DNA of 64,000 nt, taken from contig NC_007503.1 of NCBI RefSeq assembly GCF_000012865.1, forward strand, positions 2,115,001 through 2,179,000, written 5' to 3'. The position numbers were made by a program, and so were the translations under genes. The notes beneath the pieces are model-generated. The model saw nothing but the letters and a program-made list of their open reading frames with translations. It searched no databases and was not told the origin of the DNA. This DNA is from Carboxydothermus hydrogenoformans Z-2901. GTDB lineage: Bacteria; Bacillota; Z-2901; Carboxydothermales; Carboxydothermaceae. Below, one piece after another: positions 63,283 to 64,000 of this stretch; within the stretch, counting starts at the first letter, position 1, and every line of letters begins with the position of its first letter.

Positions 63283-63852
63283 CTTGTCCTGAAAAGATTA
63301 CCCTCTTCAGGACAGAGATGTCTCTTAAAACTTTCCCAGGGGAGAGTGGCGTTACCACCGCTACCTTGAGAACTCGCCAGAGTTTATAGCTTTCGCTACA
63401 GACGCTAATACTTGTTCCACCCAGAGGTATTAGTGCCTTCTCCGGCTCACTCCCAAGGCTTTCTATCAGTTTTATCGCTCTGTCTATCTCCTTTAGTTGC
63501 TTTTTCTTTAGTTGTTTGTTCTTAACCGTCCTCTTTACATGCTCTTTTAATTCCTCCAATTCGTCAGCATCTAAATTTTTTAGAATTGCCATATACCCTT
63601 CGGGAATTTGCTCTTTTAACCCAAGTCCTCTTCTTGCTATAACATACGCTGCTGCCACGTCCTTTCATCTACGTACCTCGAATTTAAATTAAAAATTCCT
63701 TGCAATTCTCGTTTGAGTTCATTTCTGCTTTTACCTTCTAAAAGCCTGTTATATGCAAATCTCATGCAGGATGACCATCTTCTCATAAGTTCTAATACTT
63801 TCTGCTTATCTTCGTGGTTAGCAAAGCTCAGCTTAGCCTGTATTGTTATCAA
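63266..63852 (-). pseudogene. tnpB: TnpB (IS607/IS605-type RNA-guided nuclease) gene with large internal deletion
   Basis: The N-terminal 60 residues (from TTG at 63852, GAGGTGG upstream) match TnpB: KQKVLELMRRWSSCMRFAYN and RNELKRELQGIFNLNSRYVD. The C-terminal segment, in another frame, is AAAYVIARRGLGLKEQIPEG, the TnpB end that carries the last RuvC acid-containing region (usually DMAAAYVIARRG). Everything between is missing, about 250-300 residues, including the main RuvC residues and the zinc finger, and the join is frameshifted at about 63645-63658. No nuclease can be made. Confidence 0.8.
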
Positions 63853-63857
63853 GCTAT

Positions 63858-64000
63858 TTACCACCTCTTTGCCCGTAAATCCTGGCTGCAAATGATGTAA
63901 CTATTGCTATTTCGATACCTTCTTCTGCCCTTTGGAGTTCTCACAGGAGTGATTAACCCTTCTTTTCCCAGTTTATAAGTGTTCTTCGACTGATTGAGTA
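63858..64000 (-). pseudogene. TnpA-like MerR-type helix-turn-helix fragment
   Basis: Partial; it enters from beyond position 64000. The readable frame gives NTYKLGKEGLITPVRTPKGR followed by RRYR, the wing of the MerR-type DNA-binding domain found at the N-terminus of IS607 serine transposases. The frame then ends at TAA 63858-63860 without any recombinase catalytic domain, and tnpB starts 6 nt further. The catalytic part therefore appears deleted, as in tnpB. Confidence 0.55.

Overview
The window looks like a thermophilic, anaerobic Firmicute of the Carboxydothermus/Moorella/Desulfotomaculum kind. Formyl-tetrahydrofolate synthetase, a selenoprotein glycine reductase, a dissimilatory sulfite reductase cluster, GGAGG ribosome binding sites and frequent TTG/GTG starts all point that way. 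My best guess is Carboxydothermus hydrogenoformans or a close relative; this is inference from gene content, not a database match.

Layout. 1-4.7 kb (minus strand): a peptide ABC transporter whose binding-protein gene carries an in-frame TAA. 4.8-8.6 kb (minus): lysS, greA, and a DNA-binding regulator paired with an acyl-ACP-reductase-like dehydrogenase, with a perfect palindrome upstream. 8.6-17.8 kb (minus): one tightly packed cofactor operon (DUF2520 reductase, panB, panC, panD, nadA, nadB, nadC, birA, coaX, dusB) behind a leader with two bulged hairpins and a terminator. 17.8-22.7 kb (minus): folate genes (folK, folB, folP, an HD protein), fhs, and a FlK-like thioesterase. 22.9-31.1 kb (plus): a tandem glycine riboswitch followed by the full glycine reductase operon grdX-trxB-trxA-grdE-grdA-grdB-grdC-grdD, with UGA-encoded selenocysteine in GrdA and GrdB. 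31-32.4 kb: a small unknown gene and a DUF362 ferredoxin protein. 32.5-45.1 kb (minus): a sulfite-reduction locus (dsrA, dsrB, dsrD, siroheme synthase, HdrD-like protein, ferredoxin, dsrM, dsrK, dsrC, a second dsrM-like gene), then a YeiH-type transporter, dsrN and a LysR regulator. 45.4-52.3 kb: an acyl-CoA ligase, a frameshifted desulforedoxin-like remnant, a thioesterase, a Fur-controlled iron permease, two Hsp20 genes, an MFS transporter and DegV. 52.3-55 kb (minus): metNIQ under a SAM riboswitch. 55-58.4 kb (minus): an ECF sigma/anti-sigma/ABC exporter operon. 58.5-62.4 kb: three SHOCT miniproteins, a YdjM-like gene with an in-frame TAG, and a cation antiporter under a yybP-ykoY (Mn2+) riboswitch. 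62.4-64 kb (minus): an unknown Cys-rich protein next to a gutted IS607-type element that keeps an omega-RNA-like right end.

How the genes fit together. Glycine reductase makes acetyl phosphate from glycine with electrons delivered by TrxB/TrxA; its riboswitch would switch the operon on when glycine is plentiful. Formyl-THF synthetase and the folate genes supply the C1 carrier of the acetyl-CoA pathway. The Dsr locus has DsrAB, DsrC and a DsrMK-type membrane complex, but no sat, apr or DsrJOP in view, which suggests sulfite rather than sulfate respiration, with siroheme synthase and DsrN providing amidated siroheme. RNA-based control is frequent: glycine, SAM and Mn2+ riboswitches are recognisable, and a pan-type leader and an Hsp20 RNA thermometer are candidates.
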